Below the pieces are notes generated by a model, which was not told the DNA's origin, searched no databases, and saw only the letters and a list, made by a program, of their open reading frames with translations. The position numbers and the translations under genes are program-made. A stretch of 64,000 nt of DNA from Tsukamurella paurometabola DSM 20162 (GTDB lineage: Bacteria; Actinomycetota; Actinomycetes; Mycobacteriales; Mycobacteriaceae), in NCBI RefSeq assembly GCF_000092225.1, contig NC_014158.1, positions 1,860,001-1,924,000 on the forward strand, in the 5' to 3' direction. Of the stretch, positions 37,367 to 45,510 are shown in pieces (the stretch's first letter is position 1; each line of letters opens with the position of its first letter).

Positions 37367-38281
37367 ATGTCCGATCAGCCGTACCAGCCGACCCTCGCCC
37401 AGTTGCGTGCCTTCGTCGCCGTCGCGCGGTCACGGCATTTCGGTACCGCGGCGGCGAAGCTCGGCGTGAGCCAGCCCTCGTTGTCGCAGGCGTTGTCGTC
37501 CCTGGAGTCCGGGCTCGGTGTGCAGCTCGTCGAGCGCAGTACCCGCAAGGTGCTCATCACCGAGGCGGGAATGTCGCTGCTGGAGCAGACATCCGGCATC
37601 GTCTCGTCGGCGGCCGAGCTGGTCAGCTCGGCCGCCGGGCTCACCGGCGAGCTCCGCGGTACGTTGCGGTTGGGCCTGATCCCCACGGTCGCGCCGTACC
37701 GGCTCCCGGCGCTGCTCCCGAAGCTGCGATCCGAGGTCGACGACCTCACGGTGACCGTCGTCGAGGACCAGACCGCACGACTGCTCGAGTCGCTGCGCGC
37801 GGGCCGCATCGACGCAGCGATCCTCGCGCTGCCGGCTCTCAACTCAGGGCTGACCGAGATCCCGCTCTACGACGAGGAATTCGTCCTCGTGGTGCCGCCG
37901 GAGCATCCGCTGGCCGGTCGCACCGATCTGGGCCCCGACGATCTCACCGGGCTCCCGCTGCTCCTTCTCGACGAGGGGCACTGCCTGCGTGATCAGGCGC
38001 TCGACCTGTGTCGGCAGGCCGAGGCCGGGGTCGGAGTCATCGGCGACACCCGGGCGGCTTCGCTCGCCACGATCGTGCAATGCGTCTCCGGCGGCCTCGG
38101 CGTGACTCTATTGCCCGAGCCCGCCGTCGGCGTGGAGTTACGTGGAACCGATTTGGCCACCGCGAGATTCGCCTCCCCGAAGCCGGGCCGGCGGATCGGC
38201 CTCGTGTACCGGGCTTCCACAGCGAAGACCGAGGGCTTCGCCACGCTCGCCGAAATCGCTCGCGCCGCCGCGGCGGGCTGA
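37367..38281 (+). CDS. oxyR: Peroxide-sensing regulator OxyR
   Basis: LysR-family regulator of 304 residues. The helix-turn-helix is at residues 10-68. C206 and C215 in LDEGHCLRDQALDLC have the same nine-residue spacing and context as the redox cysteines C199/C208 of E. coli OxyR, so this is an H2O2 sensor and not a generic LysR protein. No catalase, ahpC or ferritin gene is adjacent; in M. tuberculosis OxyR is a pseudogene, here it is intact. The next gene, 38306, follows 24 nt downstream with its own -10 element. Confidence 0.9.
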   Translation: MSDQPYQPTLAQLRAFVAVARSRHFGTAAAKLGVSQPSLSQALSSLESGLGVQLVERSTRKVLITEAGMSLLEQTSGIVSSAAELVSSAAGLTGELRGTLRLGLIPTVAPYRLPALLPKLRSEVDDLTVTVVEDQTARLLESLRAGRIDAAILALPALNSGLTEIPLYDEEFVLVVPPEHPLAGRTDLGPDDLTGLPLLLLDEGHCLRDQALDLCRQAEAGVGVIGDTRAASLATIVQCVSGGLGVTLLPEPAVGVELRGTDLATARFASPKPGRRIGLVYRASTAKTEGFATLAEIARAAAAG

Positions 38282-38305
38282 GCGGGCCGGGGCTAACCTG
38301 GCGGC

Positions 38306-38875
38306 ATGGCTTTCGATCGTCCGGTACTGCTTCTCATGGACTTCCAGCGTGGCATCGTCGACGGTGCCGAACGCGCCGGAGCGACGGCACTAGGCAATGC
38401 CGAGCGGGCACTCAGTGCCGCCCGCGACCACGGCCTGCCCGTGGTGCACGTGCGCGTGGCGTTCCGTCCGGACTATCCCGAGATCTCTCCGAACAACCAG
38501 GCCTTCGCCCCGATCCGGGAGGGCGGCGACTCGATGACCGAGGCTTCGCCCCTCACCGCCATCGTCACCGAGGTTGCGCCCCTTCCGGGCGAGCCGGTGG
38601 TGACCAAGCGCAGGTTCGGCGCGTTCAGCGGGAGCGATCTCGACGCCGTGCTGCGCGGGCTCCGTGCCGATGGGCTCGTGCTCGCGGGCATCAGCACCAG
38701 CGGTGTGGTGCTCTCCACCGTGCGCTACGCCGCCGATCTCGACTACCGGCTGACCGTGCTGTTCGATGCGTGCGCCGACCATGACCCCGAGGTGCACCGG
38801 GTGCTCATGCGCAAGGTGTTCCCGCGGCAGGCCGAGGTCGTCACCGTCGACGAATGGGTCGACGCGCTGGCCTAG
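38306..38875 (+). CDS. Isochorismatase-family hydrolase without the catalytic cysteine
   Basis: Protein of 189 residues with the isochorismatase/nicotinamidase fold. The Asp (MDFQRG, D12) and Lys (VVTKRRFGAF, about K97) of the triad are visible. The usual Cys position reads ISTSGVVLST, with Val/Ser instead of Cys, so the amidase mechanism is unlikely. ATG 38306 lies 6 nt after TAACCT. Its TAG stop shares CTAG with the stop codon of the convergent LysR-like gene. Confidence 0.85.
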   Translation: MAFDRPVLLLMDFQRGIVDGAERAGATALGNAERALSAARDHGLPVVHVRVAFRPDYPEISPNNQAFAPIREGGDSMTEASPLTAIVTEVAPLPGEPVVTKRRFGAFSGSDLDAVLRGLRADGLVLAGISTSGVVLSTVRYAADLDYRLTVLFDACADHDPEVHRVLMRKVFPRQAEVVTVDEWVDALA

Positions 38876-39612
38876 CGCCGTCCCCGTCGGGCGGGACCTC
38901 CGGTGCGGCCGGGTTTGCCCGTCGCCTTCCCGCCGACCCGCTTTCCGGCGGCGGCTCGCGCGGCCTGTTTTGCGAGCGTCTTCTCGCGAGCACTGCGCTT
39001 CGGCGCGGGCTCGGCCTTCCCGCGCGACGATCCGGCCCGGCGGCCGCGCACCACGCCGATGAACTCGGCGACCTCATCGGACTGCACGCCCTCGGCGGCG
39101 GCCAGCACGACCGGTGCGGGCGGCGCGTCGGTGAGCGGGCGGTAGGTGAGGTCCTTGCGGTGATGCAGCCGGGCCAGGGACTGCGGCACGAGGAGGACAC
39201 CCGTGCCCGCAGCCACCAGTTCGATGGCGTCCGCTGTGGTGTCCGGACGGTGCGCGACCGGCGCACCCGGTGCGTCCGCCCAGGCGAGCGTGTCGTCGTG
39301 GGGAACGAGGACCTGTTCGTCATCGAGGTCGGCGGCGGCGATCTCATCGACCGCGGTGATCACATGGTCCTTCGGGACCACCACCACCGTCACTTCCTCG
39401 TACAGCGGGATCACCGCGAGTCCCGACGTCTCGGACGGTAACCGCATGAGGGCTACATCCACTGCGCCGGCGCGCACAGCGTCCGCGGCAGCCGCACTGT
39501 CGACGGGCACCAGCTCCAGTGGGGTGTCCGGGTGGCGTTCATCCCAGATGCGCACCCATTTGGCGGGAGTGGCGCCGGGCACGTAGCCCACGCGCAGCGA
39601 TGGCGAGGTCAC
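38872..39612 (-). CDS. LysR effector-binding domain without HTH, with basic tail
   Basis: Protein of 246 residues. Residues 5-185 form a LysR substrate-binding domain (LRVGYVPGATPAKWVRIW; later YEEVTVVVVPKDH and GTGVLLVPQSLARLHH), but no amino-terminal helix-turn-helix exists. Residues from about 190 on are a Lys/Arg/Ala/Gly-rich tail (REKTLAKQAARAAAGKR), like nucleic-acid-binding tails. GTG 39612 lies 7 nt after TAGCCT on the minus strand. It is divergent from the DUF5997 gene with 29 nt between starts. The tail or the DUF5997 partner may supply DNA binding. Confidence 0.85.
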   Translation of the reverse strand: MTSPSLRVGYVPGATPAKWVRIWDERHPDTPLELVPVDSAAAADAVRAGAVDVALMRLPSETSGLAVIPLYEEVTVVVVPKDHVITAVDEIAAADLDDEQVLVPHDDTLAWADAPGAPVAHRPDTTADAIELVAAGTGVLLVPQSLARLHHRKDLTYRPLTDAPPAPVVLAAAEGVQSDEVAEFIGVVRGRRAGSSRGKAEPAPKRSAREKTLAKQAARAAAGKRVGGKATGKPGRTGGPARRGRR

Positions 39613-39619
39613 GGGTGCC

Positions 39620-39635
39620 AGGCTACCGATAGGCT
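39620..39635. promoter_or_regulatory. Back-to-back -10 elements of the LysR-like/DUF5997 pair
   Basis: TAGCCT on the minus strand (39620-39625) serves GTG 39612 at 7 nt. TAGGCT on the plus strand (39630-39635) serves ATG 39642 at 6 nt. The two hexamers form an inverted pair AGGCTA-ccga-TAGGCT separated by 4 nt. Confidence 0.55.
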
Positions 39636-39641
39636 GGGGGT

Positions 39642-40028
39642 ATGAGCAGGCCCAACGCGCAGTCCATGAAACCCGCGACCGCGGCGAAGAAGCTGGACGT
39701 GTACCTCCCGGCCACGCCCGCCGAGTTCCAGGACGGCAGCATCACCCGCGACCAGCTCGCGGCCCTCCAGGCGGATCCGCCGCAGTGGTTGCAGGAGCTT
39801 CGCAAGAACGGCCCGCACCCGAAGAATCTCGTTGCCGCGAAACTGGGCGTCTCGATCTCCGGGCTCGCCCGTGGTGGTGTGGACGACGCCCTGACCACGG
39901 AGCAGATCGAGGCGTTGCTGGCGGAGAAGCCGGACTGGTTGGTCGTCGAGCGCGACACCTATCAGCAGGTGCTGCGCGAGGAGCGGCGCGTGAAGTCGCT
40001 CCACGCCGAGCGCGCCCGGGGCGAATAA
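39642..40028 (+). CDS. DUF5997 protein
   Basis: Protein of 128 residues that starts with the family phrase SMKPATAAKKLDVYLPATP. The middle, HPKNLVAAKLGVSISGLARGG, looks like a helix-turn-helix core, and the end is a charged helix. DUF5997 has no known function as far as I recall. ATG 39642 lies 6 nt after TAGGCT. Its divergence from a LysR effector domain lacking an HTH suggests the two could work as one regulator; this is inference. Confidence 0.85.
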   Translation: MSRPNAQSMKPATAAKKLDVYLPATPAEFQDGSITRDQLAALQADPPQWLQELRKNGPHPKNLVAAKLGVSISGLARGGVDDALTTEQIEALLAEKPDWLVVERDTYQQVLREERRVKSLHAERARGE

Positions 40029-40074
40029 CGCCGAACCGGCGCGGCCGCCACGCCCTCATGTGTACGGTGTGAAC

Positions 40075-40536
40075 ATGGAACGCTACGTCGCCACCCGCAC
40101 CGTGTCCGCGAGCCCCGACCAGGTCTTCGCCGTCCTCACCGACCCCGACCGGCACCAGTACACCGAACCCGGCACCTGGGTCCGGGGCGCCGTCGACCCC
40201 ACCCCGATCGACCATGTGGGCCAGATGTTCTCCGTGAACATGTATCTCGACCAGGCCGGCGGTGATTACGTCATGGAGAACAAGGTCACCGATTTCGTCC
40301 CGGACCGGACCATCGGTTGGCTCCCCGGAACCACGCAGGACGGCAGGTGGCAACAGGGCGGCTGGTGGTGGCGCTACGACCTGGCCCCGGCCGCACACGG
40401 CACCGACGTCACGCTGACCTACGACTGGACCGACACCCCGCAGGCCTTCCGCGACCAGATCGGTGGCATGCCACCTTTCCCGTCCGAGTTCCTCGACGAG
40501 TCCCTCGCCTCCCTCGACCGACACCTGCAGGGCTGA
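40075..40536 (+). CDS. SRPBCC (START-like) family protein
   Basis: Protein of 153 residues with a polyketide-cyclase/SRPBCC helix-grip fold: ERYVATRTVSASPDQVFAVLTDPDRH opens it, a Trp-rich middle strand region follows, and the end is the long helix DESLASLDRHLQ. Members bind hydrophobic ligands; the ligand is unknown. ATG 40075 is preferred over GTG 40060 because TACGGT (40063-40068) ends 6 nt upstream of it. One base separates its stop codon from that of the convergent helicase. Confidence 0.8.
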   Translation: MERYVATRTVSASPDQVFAVLTDPDRHQYTEPGTWVRGAVDPTPIDHVGQMFSVNMYLDQAGGDYVMENKVTDFVPDRTIGWLPGTTQDGRWQQGGWWWRYDLAPAAHGTDVTLTYDWTDTPQAFRDQIGGMPPFPSEFLDESLASLDRHLQG

Positions 40537-40537
40537 T

Positions 40538-43033
40538 TCAGCCCGCGACCACCGCTACGTCCGCCAGCACCACGTCACCGCGTTCGTCGGACGCGGGAAG
40601 GTCGACGGTCGCGGTGATCGCCCAGCCGTGATCGCCGTTCGGATCGGCGATGGTCTGCCGCACTTTCCAGGCTCGCGGGAGCGAGGTATCGAGCGAGAAC
40701 AGGTGCGGCCCACGAGCGCCCGGACCCGTGTCGATATCGTCGTACTCCTCGTAGTAATCGTCGAAGGCCGCGTACCAGTCCACGCCGGGGTCCATTGCGT
40801 CGAGTAGGTCGTACTCCTCCTCGGCGACCAACTGCACGCGCCGGAACATCGCATTGCGCACCATCACCGTGAACGCGCGCGCATCGTCGGTGAGCGAGAC
40901 CGACCGGGTGAGTTCGGGCGCCTCCACGTGCGCGCGCAGTGGGTCCGGCGAGGTCATCTCCTCCCACTCGTCGACGAGTGAGCTATCGACGTACCGCACC
41001 AGCGCGCCCAGCCACGCGATGTAGTCCTCCAGTTCGGCGGTGCGGGCGTTCTCGGGCACGGTGTGCCGCAGCGTGCGGTAGGCGTCGGAGAGGTAGCGCA
41101 GTACGGCGCCCTCGGAGCGCCCGAGCTGGTAGCGCGAGACGAAGTCGTTGAAGGTCATCGCCCGCTCGATCATCTCGCGCACTACCGACTTCGGCGAGAG
41201 CTCGAACTGTGTCACCCAGGCATGCCCGGCGGCATAGGTCGCGAACGCCGGCACCAGCAGCTCGTCGAGCGGCTTCGGATAGGTGACATCCTCCAACAGC
41301 GCCATCCGCTCGTCGTAATCGATGCCGTCTGCCTTCATCTCCGCGACCGCCGCTCCGCGGGCCGCATTCTGTTGCGCGCGCAGCACTGTCCGCGGATCGT
41401 CGAGCACCGACTCGATCACGGAGATCACGTCCAGCGCGTATTCGGGCGATTCGGGGTCGAGCAGTTCCAGCGCCGCGAGTGCGAACGGCGCCAGCGGCTG
41501 ATTGAGGGCGAAGTCGGGTTGCAGGTCGACGGTGAGCCGCGCGTACCGGCCGAACTCGTCCGGTTCACCGTGCCGCTCGACCACGCCGCCCGCTTCGAGC
41601 CCGCGGTAGAGCGTGATCGCCGTGCGGATGTGTCGCAGTTGATTGCGCCGCGTCTCGTGGTTGTCCTCGAGGAGATGTCGCATCGAATCGAAGCACGGCT
41701 GGGGTCGGGCGATCACGTTGAGCAGCAGGGAGTTCGTCACGGCGAAGCGGGACACCAGAGGCTCCGGATCGGCGGCGACGAGCTTGTCGAAGGTCGGCTT
41801 ACCCCAGGACACGAACCCCTCCGGGGGCTTCTTGCGCTGGATCTTCTTGAGCTTCTTCGGATCCCCGGCGGCTTTCGCCTCCAGCCTGGCATTCTCGATT
41901 TCGTGCTCCGGTGCCGCGACGACCACCGTGCCCAGGGTGTCGAAGCCCGCGCGCCCTGCGCGGCCGGCGATCTGGTGGAATTCGCGGGCCCGCAGGTGCC
42001 GGGTGCGGGTGCCGTCGTACTTGGTGAGCCCGGTCAGGTAGACGGTGCGGATCGGCACGTTGATTCCGACGCCCAGGGTGTCGGTTCCGCAGATCACCGT
42101 GAGCAGGCCGTCCTGTGCCAGTTTCTCGACCAGCCGCCGATAACGGGGGAGCATGCCGGCGTGATGCACGCCCACGCCGGAGCGGATCAACCGCGACAGG
42201 GTCTTGCCGAACCCGGTGGTGAACTGGAAGTCGCCGAGCGCTTCGGCGATCGCGGCCTTCCGCTCCTTCGAGCACAGTGGTAGCGACATCAAGGCCTGTG
42301 CGCGTTCGGCCGCGGCCTGCTGGGTGAAATGCACCACGTACACGGGGGCCTGGTGGGTGGTCACGAGCTCAACGATCTGATCCTGGATCGGCATCGTGGA
42401 GTACGAGAAGTGGAGCGGGACGGGACGTTCTGCACCGGCGACCAAGACCGTCTCGCGTCCGGTGCGGCGCGTGAGATCGTCCTCGAAGAAGGACGTGTCG
42501 CCCAATGTCGCGGACATCAGTACGAACTGCGCGCGCGGCAGTTCGATGAGCGGCACCTGCCACGCCCAGCCGCGGTCCGGCTCGGAGTAGAAGTGGAACT
42601 CGTCCATGACCACCTGGGCGATATCGGAGTCGGCGCCCTGGCGCAGTGCGAGGTTCGCCACGATCTCGGCCGTCGCGCACACGATCGGGGCGTCCGGGTT
42701 CACGGCCGCGTCGCCGGTCACCATGCCCACGTTGGCGGTGCCGAAGACCTCACACAGGGCGAAGAACTTCTCGCTGACCAAGGCCTTGATCGGGGCGGTG
42801 TAGTACGTGCGGCGCCCCTGCGCGAGGGCGGCGAACTGTGCGCCCATGGCCACCAGGGACTTTCCGGACCCGGTGGGTGTCGCCACGATCACGTTCGCCC
42901 CGGAGCAGGCGGCGATCAGGGCCTCCTCCTGGGCGGGGTACAGCTCGATGCCCCGGTCGGTGGTCCAGTCGGTGAACGCCTCGAAGCACGCGTCCGCCGT
43001 CGGATCGGCGGGGAGGAGGTCGGAGAGGTTCAC
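40538..43033 (-). CDS. DEAD/DEAH helicase with DUF3516 region
   Basis: SF2 helicase of 831 residues. Walker A ATPTGSGKS is at 51-59, DEFH at 144-147, SAT near 173, and a QIAGRAGRAGFD motif VI near 357. The carboxy-terminal half is the DUF3516 actinobacterial extension, rich in Asp/Glu and aromatic residues. RNA or DNA as substrate is not settled; the motifs are Ski2-like. GTG 43033 lies 7 nt after TAGAGT, whose first three bases are the stop codon of the upstream amine oxidase gene. Confidence 0.9.
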   Translation of the reverse strand: MNLSDLLPADPTADACFEAFTDWTTDRGIELYPAQEEALIAACSGANVIVATPTGSGKSLVAMGAQFAALAQGRRTYYTAPIKALVSEKFFALCEVFGTANVGMVTGDAAVNPDAPIVCATAEIVANLALRQGADSDIAQVVMDEFHFYSEPDRGWAWQVPLIELPRAQFVLMSATLGDTSFFEDDLTRRTGRETVLVAGAERPVPLHFSYSTMPIQDQIVELVTTHQAPVYVVHFTQQAAAERAQALMSLPLCSKERKAAIAEALGDFQFTTGFGKTLSRLIRSGVGVHHAGMLPRYRRLVEKLAQDGLLTVICGTDTLGVGINVPIRTVYLTGLTKYDGTRTRHLRAREFHQIAGRAGRAGFDTLGTVVVAAPEHEIENARLEAKAAGDPKKLKKIQRKKPPEGFVSWGKPTFDKLVAADPEPLVSRFAVTNSLLLNVIARPQPCFDSMRHLLEDNHETRRNQLRHIRTAITLYRGLEAGGVVERHGEPDEFGRYARLTVDLQPDFALNQPLAPFALAALELLDPESPEYALDVISVIESVLDDPRTVLRAQQNAARGAAVAEMKADGIDYDERMALLEDVTYPKPLDELLVPAFATYAAGHAWVTQFELSPKSVVREMIERAMTFNDFVSRYQLGRSEGAVLRYLSDAYRTLRHTVPENARTAELEDYIAWLGALVRYVDSSLVDEWEEMTSPDPLRAHVEAPELTRSVSLTDDARAFTVMVRNAMFRRVQLVAEEEYDLLDAMDPGVDWYAAFDDYYEEYDDIDTGPGARGPHLFSLDTSLPRAWKVRQTIADPNGDHGWAITATVDLPASDERGDVVLADVAVVAG

Positions 43034-43040
43034 TCCCGCA

Positions 43041-43046
43041 ACTCTA
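43041..43046 (-). promoter_or_regulatory. -10 of the helicase overlapping the amine oxidase stop codon
   Basis: Minus-strand TAGAGT: TAG is the stop codon of the amine oxidase gene. Seven nucleotides later comes GTG 43033. It is the same design as at miaA/dapF. Confidence 0.5.
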
Positions 43047-44381
43047 CGGCCCCTCGATCTCGGACTTCCCGCCCGCCGTACCGCGGGCGGTCAGCGCCGC
43101 CAACACCTCAGCGGCGGCTCGTTCGCCGGACTCGATGGCACCGTCGAGGTAGCCGGGATGTTCGTGCGCCGACTCGGTACCCGCCCAGTGCAGGGCGTCG
43201 ATCGGGCTCGCATCGATCGGAGCTAGGCCCTCGACTGTGCCGGGCGACGGCAGCGCTAGATAGGCGCCGCCGACGAACTCATCGAGGTGCCAGGATTTCT
43301 CGTGCCAACCGGAGGGTGCGAGGACCTCGCTGCCGGCGTGCTGGACGAGCGGCTCGAGGAGGATCGACCGGCGGGTGTCGGCATCGAGGTCGTCGAGCTC
43401 ACGTGCCTTCGGCCCGCCCACCAGGAAACACAGGTGACCGCGACCGCCGGGCGGGCTGGTGTCGAACACGGCGCGCGCAGGTGGGTCGAGCACGAGCACG
43501 TCGCCCGCACCCCGGTCCCGCCAGAAGGGTCGCTCGTACACGGCGATGGCCTTGTAGACGATGCCCATGTAGGTGGTGCGGATCAGCGCCTCGCGCTTCG
43601 CCGGGAGCTTCGGTTCGAAGTCGATCGCCGCCGCCATGGGTGGGGGCACTGTGACAATCGCTCGGGCCGCCCGCACCTCACCCGACGCAGTGTGCACCAC
43701 GACGTCGTCTCCGGTGCGGGTGATACCGGTGACCCGGGTGCCCGTCCAGACTCGCGGGCCGAGCTCGTCAGCGATCGCGTCGACCAGCGTGCCCATGCCT
43801 TCTGCGACGAGCGTGTCCTGTGCCCCACCGCGGGTGCCCAGCATGGTGAGGAGTCCGCCCTGGTGGCGGGTCATCCGTGCGGCGGCGTGGACCGAGAGGA
43901 GATCGAGGTCTGCCGTCCAGCTGGTTGTCGCGAGTAGCTCGAGCAGCCGCCGAGTGGTCTCGCCGGGAATTCGGCGTAGGCAGGATGCCAGGGTGATGGA
44001 GTTCCATCGTTCGGTGTGGCCGATTCGCGAGAGCGCCTCGGTGACGAGAAGCGCGGGTGCGGCGGCGAGCACGGAGATCGGGCCGAGCCGGCGGGATCGG
44101 TGGTACATCGCCGGGAGTCGGCCGCTGCGCATGCGGAAGCGGGTCGCGCCGATCTCATCAGCCAGCGCGGCGATTCGGCGGTGATTGTGGCCGATCCATT
44201 GACCGCCCAGGTCGACTCGGGTGCCGAGGCCGGTGGTCTCCGACAGAGCGCGGCCGCCCACCCGGTGGGCCGCCTCGATGACGAGCACGTCGACACCGCG
44301 ACGGTGCAGATCGCGGGCCGCGATGAGCCCGGACAGGCCCGCGCCGATCACCGCAACGGTGGTACTGGTCGGCTGCTGCAT
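43044..44381 (-). CDS. Flavin monoamine oxidase family protein
   Basis: FAD amine oxidase of 445 residues. The dinucleotide motif GAGLSGL is at 13-19, then IEAAHRVGGRALS, and the carboxy-terminal HWAGTESAHEHPGYLDGAIESGERAA flavin-closing segment. The equivalent of the MAO flavin-linking Cys region reads DEFVGGAYLALPSPGT with Ala, so FAD should be bound non-covalently. ATG 44381 has AGGAG upstream. A palindrome lies in the promoter region. Substrate unknown. Confidence 0.88.
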   Translation of the reverse strand: MQQPTSTTVAVIGAGLSGLIAARDLHRRGVDVLVIEAAHRVGGRALSETTGLGTRVDLGGQWIGHNHRRIAALADEIGATRFRMRSGRLPAMYHRSRRLGPISVLAAAPALLVTEALSRIGHTERWNSITLASCLRRIPGETTRRLLELLATTSWTADLDLLSVHAAARMTRHQGGLLTMLGTRGGAQDTLVAEGMGTLVDAIADELGPRVWTGTRVTGITRTGDDVVVHTASGEVRAARAIVTVPPPMAAAIDFEPKLPAKREALIRTTYMGIVYKAIAVYERPFWRDRGAGDVLVLDPPARAVFDTSPPGGRGHLCFLVGGPKARELDDLDADTRRSILLEPLVQHAGSEVLAPSGWHEKSWHLDEFVGGAYLALPSPGTVEGLAPIDASPIDALHWAGTESAHEHPGYLDGAIESGERAAAEVLAALTARGTAGGKSEIEGP

Positions 44382-44404
44382 GCGGGCTCCTGGTGCCGTA
44401 GAAC

Positions 44405-44424
44405 TCAGTCGGTCAACTGACTGA
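44405..44424. promoter_or_regulatory. Inverted repeat ahead of the amine oxidase gene
   Basis: TCAGTC-N8-GACTGA, 23 nt upstream of ATG 44381, beside AT-rich sequence with TAAATT as a possible minus-strand -10 nearby. It resembles a TetR/GntR-class operator; no regulator is encoded next to it. Confidence 0.45.
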
Positions 44425-44470
44425 ATTTACGGTAGCGCGGGCACCCGAAGTCCGCAATGAGTATTTCCCG

Positions 44471-45439
44471 CTAGCCCAGCTCCTGCGCCGGCTCCGGCAT
44501 CCGCACGCCGGCCGCCGAGCGGAGCCCGTCGCGCAGGTGCGTGCGAACCAGGCGGGCCGGCTCGGTCGAGGTGAGGAATCCGGTGAGCACCTCGAGGAAG
44601 CGCTCGGGCGCCTCCATCATGGGGAAGTGCCCGACCCCCTCGAACAGGGTGACCGTGGCCGCGGGCAGCGTCGCCCGGAGCACTTCGGCGTGCGCGGCCG
44701 GAATGATCGAATCATCTGTGCCCCGAGCGACCAGGGTGGGCACCTCGGCAGTGAGATAGCAGCGGTCGCGCATCGTCACCACTTGCCCACGCAGGTCGAC
44801 CACGGACCGGAGGGTGCGCGCGAAGGCGTGGGGTGAGGCGGTGTTCGGCATCCGATCGAGTGCGAGACGTAGCTGTACGAGATCGGCCCGCGCCGGGACC
44901 GGGAGCGCAGCGGCCACGTCGAGCGCGGCACCGAGTATCTGCTTCGCGCCGGGGAGAGCGGTCAGTGCGACCACCTGCTCCGAGAACGGCAACGACAGCA
45001 GTCGAAGCAGAGGCGAGACGTCATGATCGACGCCGCCGGGGGCGACGAAGACGAGCCGCTCGACCATGTCGGGGAACTGGTAGGCGAACTGTCCGGCGAC
45101 ACCACCGCCGAGGGAGTGGCCCACCACCGACGCGCGATCGACGCCGAGATAGCAGAGCAGATCGCGCATCCCGTTCGCGAACGCCGCCACCGAGTAGTCG
45201 GCGCGGGGACGGTCGGAGAGGCCGTGCCCCAGGAGGTCCGGCGCGATCACCGTGTACCGGTCGGTGAGCTGGACCATCACCTGTTCCCACACCAGCGAGT
45301 TGTCGGCGATGCCGTGCAGTAGCAGGACGACGGGACCGCTGCCGCCCATGCGGTAGGCGCGCTGGTGTCCATGGATCTCGGCGAAGCGCAGTTCCGGCGC
45401 GTAGGGACGGGACCGGAAGGGCAGAACCTCGGGACTCAT
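44471..45439 (-). CDS. Alpha/beta hydrolase, tandem copy 1
   Basis: Alpha/beta hydrolase of 322 residues. Oxyanion HG is at 42-43, nucleophile S109 in GHSLGG, acid Asp near 238, and His in GVGHFPMMEAPERF. It is closely similar to the next gene upstream (45511-46440) over the whole length (RYTVIAPDLLGHG-SDRPRADYS in both). ATG 45439 has GAGGAGG upstream. It is the third gene of the PAC2-hydrolase-hydrolase operon. Substrate unknown. Confidence 0.88.
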   Translation of the reverse strand: MSPEVLPFRSRPYAPELRFAEIHGHQRAYRMGGSGPVVLLLHGIADNSLVWEQVMVQLTDRYTVIAPDLLGHGLSDRPRADYSVAAFANGMRDLLCYLGVDRASVVGHSLGGGVAGQFAYQFPDMVERLVFVAPGGVDHDVSPLLRLLSLPFSEQVVALTALPGAKQILGAALDVAAALPVPARADLVQLRLALDRMPNTASPHAFARTLRSVVDLRGQVVTMRDRCYLTAEVPTLVARGTDDSIIPAAHAEVLRATLPAATVTLFEGVGHFPMMEAPERFLEVLTGFLTSTEPARLVRTHLRDGLRSAAGVRMPEPAQELG

Positions 45440-45510
45440 GACTCCTCCTCGGCACGGTCGCTGGTGGACCCAGTGTCGGGGCGTGGCGTTACCGCAGGAA
45501 ATGCCGGTTG

